This document shows positions 4,999 through 5,304 of a stretch of 5,304 bases of DNA, piece by piece. Made by a program: the position numbers and the translations under genes. The DNA is from Bacillota bacterium (lineage in GTDB: Bacteria; Bacillota; GCA-003054495; Carboxydocellales; JAJZTU01). The DNA is taken from NCBI GenBank assembly GCA_021848765.1, contig JAJZTU010000238.1:1-5304 (forward strand). Direction: 5' to 3'. Under the pieces are notes generated by a model. That model saw only the letters and a program-made list of their open reading frames with translations, made no database searches and was not told the origin of the DNA. Each line of letters begins with the position of its first letter. The first letter of the stretch is position 1.

Positions 4999-5302
4999 GG
5001 ATTTCTCCATACTTGTGTTTGGCAAGGATATTCCTTGCCCCGTGGATGTCCCGGTGCATTGAATATCCGCAATAGCACTTGTATGTTCTACCGGCTACTT
5101 TTTTCTTCCGGCCACAGACAGGGCATGTCTGTGTGGTATAGCTCTCGTCTGTTTTGGTAAGTTCTATTCCCAAAGCAGCTAATTTGTACGAAAGCAGCAT
5201 GATCAGCAGGCCAAAGGGCCACTGGCTCAAGCGTTGGTTCTGCTGACGTGTGCGCCGCTTCTTCTTCGGATTGTCTTTCTTACGACTGGACGTATTCCGC
5301 TG
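4946..5302 (-). CDS. tnpB: RNA-guided nuclease TnpB (IS605 OrfB family), C-terminal part; 5' end off window
   Basis: The frame is open to the right edge and gives the last 118 residues of a protein usually near 370-400 long; a TTG at 5230 is internal. Visible elements in order are a basic stretch (RKKDNPKKKRRTRQQNQRL), QWPFGLLIMLLSYKLAALGIEL, then DESYTTQTCPVCG and YKCYCG, which supply the four Cys of the target-nucleic-acid-binding zinc ribbon (C-x2-C and C-x-C). HRDIHGARNILAKHKYGE follows, with the RuvC-III Asp intact. From family knowledge TnpB is a DNA nuclease guided by an omega RNA made from the element's right end; it cuts the empty donor site next to a transposon-adjacent motif and favours element retention. 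RuvC-I and RuvC-II residues are off the window, so activity cannot be judged, but nothing visible is broken. Confidence 0.92.
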   Translation of the reverse strand, partial: QRNTSSRKKDNPKKKRRTRQQNQRLSQWPFGLLIMLLSYKLAALGIELTKTDESYTTQTCPVCGRKKKVAGRTYKCYCGYSMHRDIHGARNILAKHKYGEIRALDWEIDKITYLRPTG

Positions 5303-5304
5303 CA

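Larger units (their letters stand above)
4754..5304 (-). mobile_element. IS200/IS605-family element, right-end part (5' side off window)
   Basis: The stretch contains the 3' end of tnpB, about 190 nt of non-coding right end, and a terminal hairpin. The right boundary is placed after GGTTCAC on the minus strand (about 4754), just beyond the hairpin at 4762-4793, because that is where the permease frame resumes and because IS200/IS605 elements end shortly after such a hairpin. No terminal inverted repeats or target duplication are expected in this family. Whether a tnpA transposase is present cannot be seen. The exact boundary may be off by a few bases. Confidence 0.8.

Noticed and set aside
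4780..5025. Second minus-strand frame within the IS right end
   Set aside because: It overlaps tnpB out of frame and covers the structured non-coding right end; it has no ribosome site or protein signature.

Overview
The window looks like a chromosomal segment of a Gram-positive anaerobe of the Firmicutes/Clostridia type, perhaps a Peptococcaceae or Desulfotomaculum relative. The grounds are a SigI/RsgI gene pair (a Firmicutes signalling system), strong AGGAGG-type ribosome binding sites with frequent TTG and GTG starts, AT-rich intergenic regions and moderate GC. The genus is a guess.

Layout. Positions 3-695 (+) hold the C-terminal third of a Zn/Cd/Pb-type P1B ATPase whose beginning lies off the left edge. 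It converges on a minus-strand gene (806-1375) for an unrecognised secreted protein with a Trp/Gly-rich tail, and a hairpin at 710-740 separates the two. A 200-bp divergent control region (1376-1575) follows, rich in inverted and direct repeats. The plus-strand operon sigI (1576-2304), rsgI (2297-3403) and a small membrane SHOCT protein (3471-3737) comes next and ends at a strong bidirectional hairpin (3793-3831). Beyond it on the minus strand are an unrecognised 192-residue acidic protein (3957-4535), the last 46 codons of an ABC-2 type permease (4613-4753), and the right end of an IS200/IS605-family element with a partial tnpB (from about 4754 through the right edge) that has cut the permease gene.

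How the genes may work together. SigI is an alternative sigma factor held at the membrane by RsgI. RsgI here has the usual cytoplasmic anti-sigma domain, one membrane helix, a juxtamembrane extracellular domain and a long disordered Trp/Asn/Gln-rich tail. The Asn-Pro site at which RsgI proteins are known to cleave themselves reads Lys-Pro here, so signal release may work differently. Both sigI and the divergent secreted-protein gene carry a similar upstream motif (TACCTMCCKAAA, then CGAA after 18-19 nt). It resembles described SigI promoters and suggests that the secreted protein belongs to the SigI regulon and that sigI regulates itself. The secreted protein, the RsgI tail and the N-terminus of the SHOCT protein share an aromatic, Gly/Asn-rich, cysteine-containing flavour; that they interact outside the membrane is only a hypothesis.

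At the right end, TnpB keeps its zinc ribbon and RuvC-III Asp. Sequence between its stop codon and the element end has hairpins that fit the 3' part of an omega RNA, whose guide would be the flanking permease sequence.
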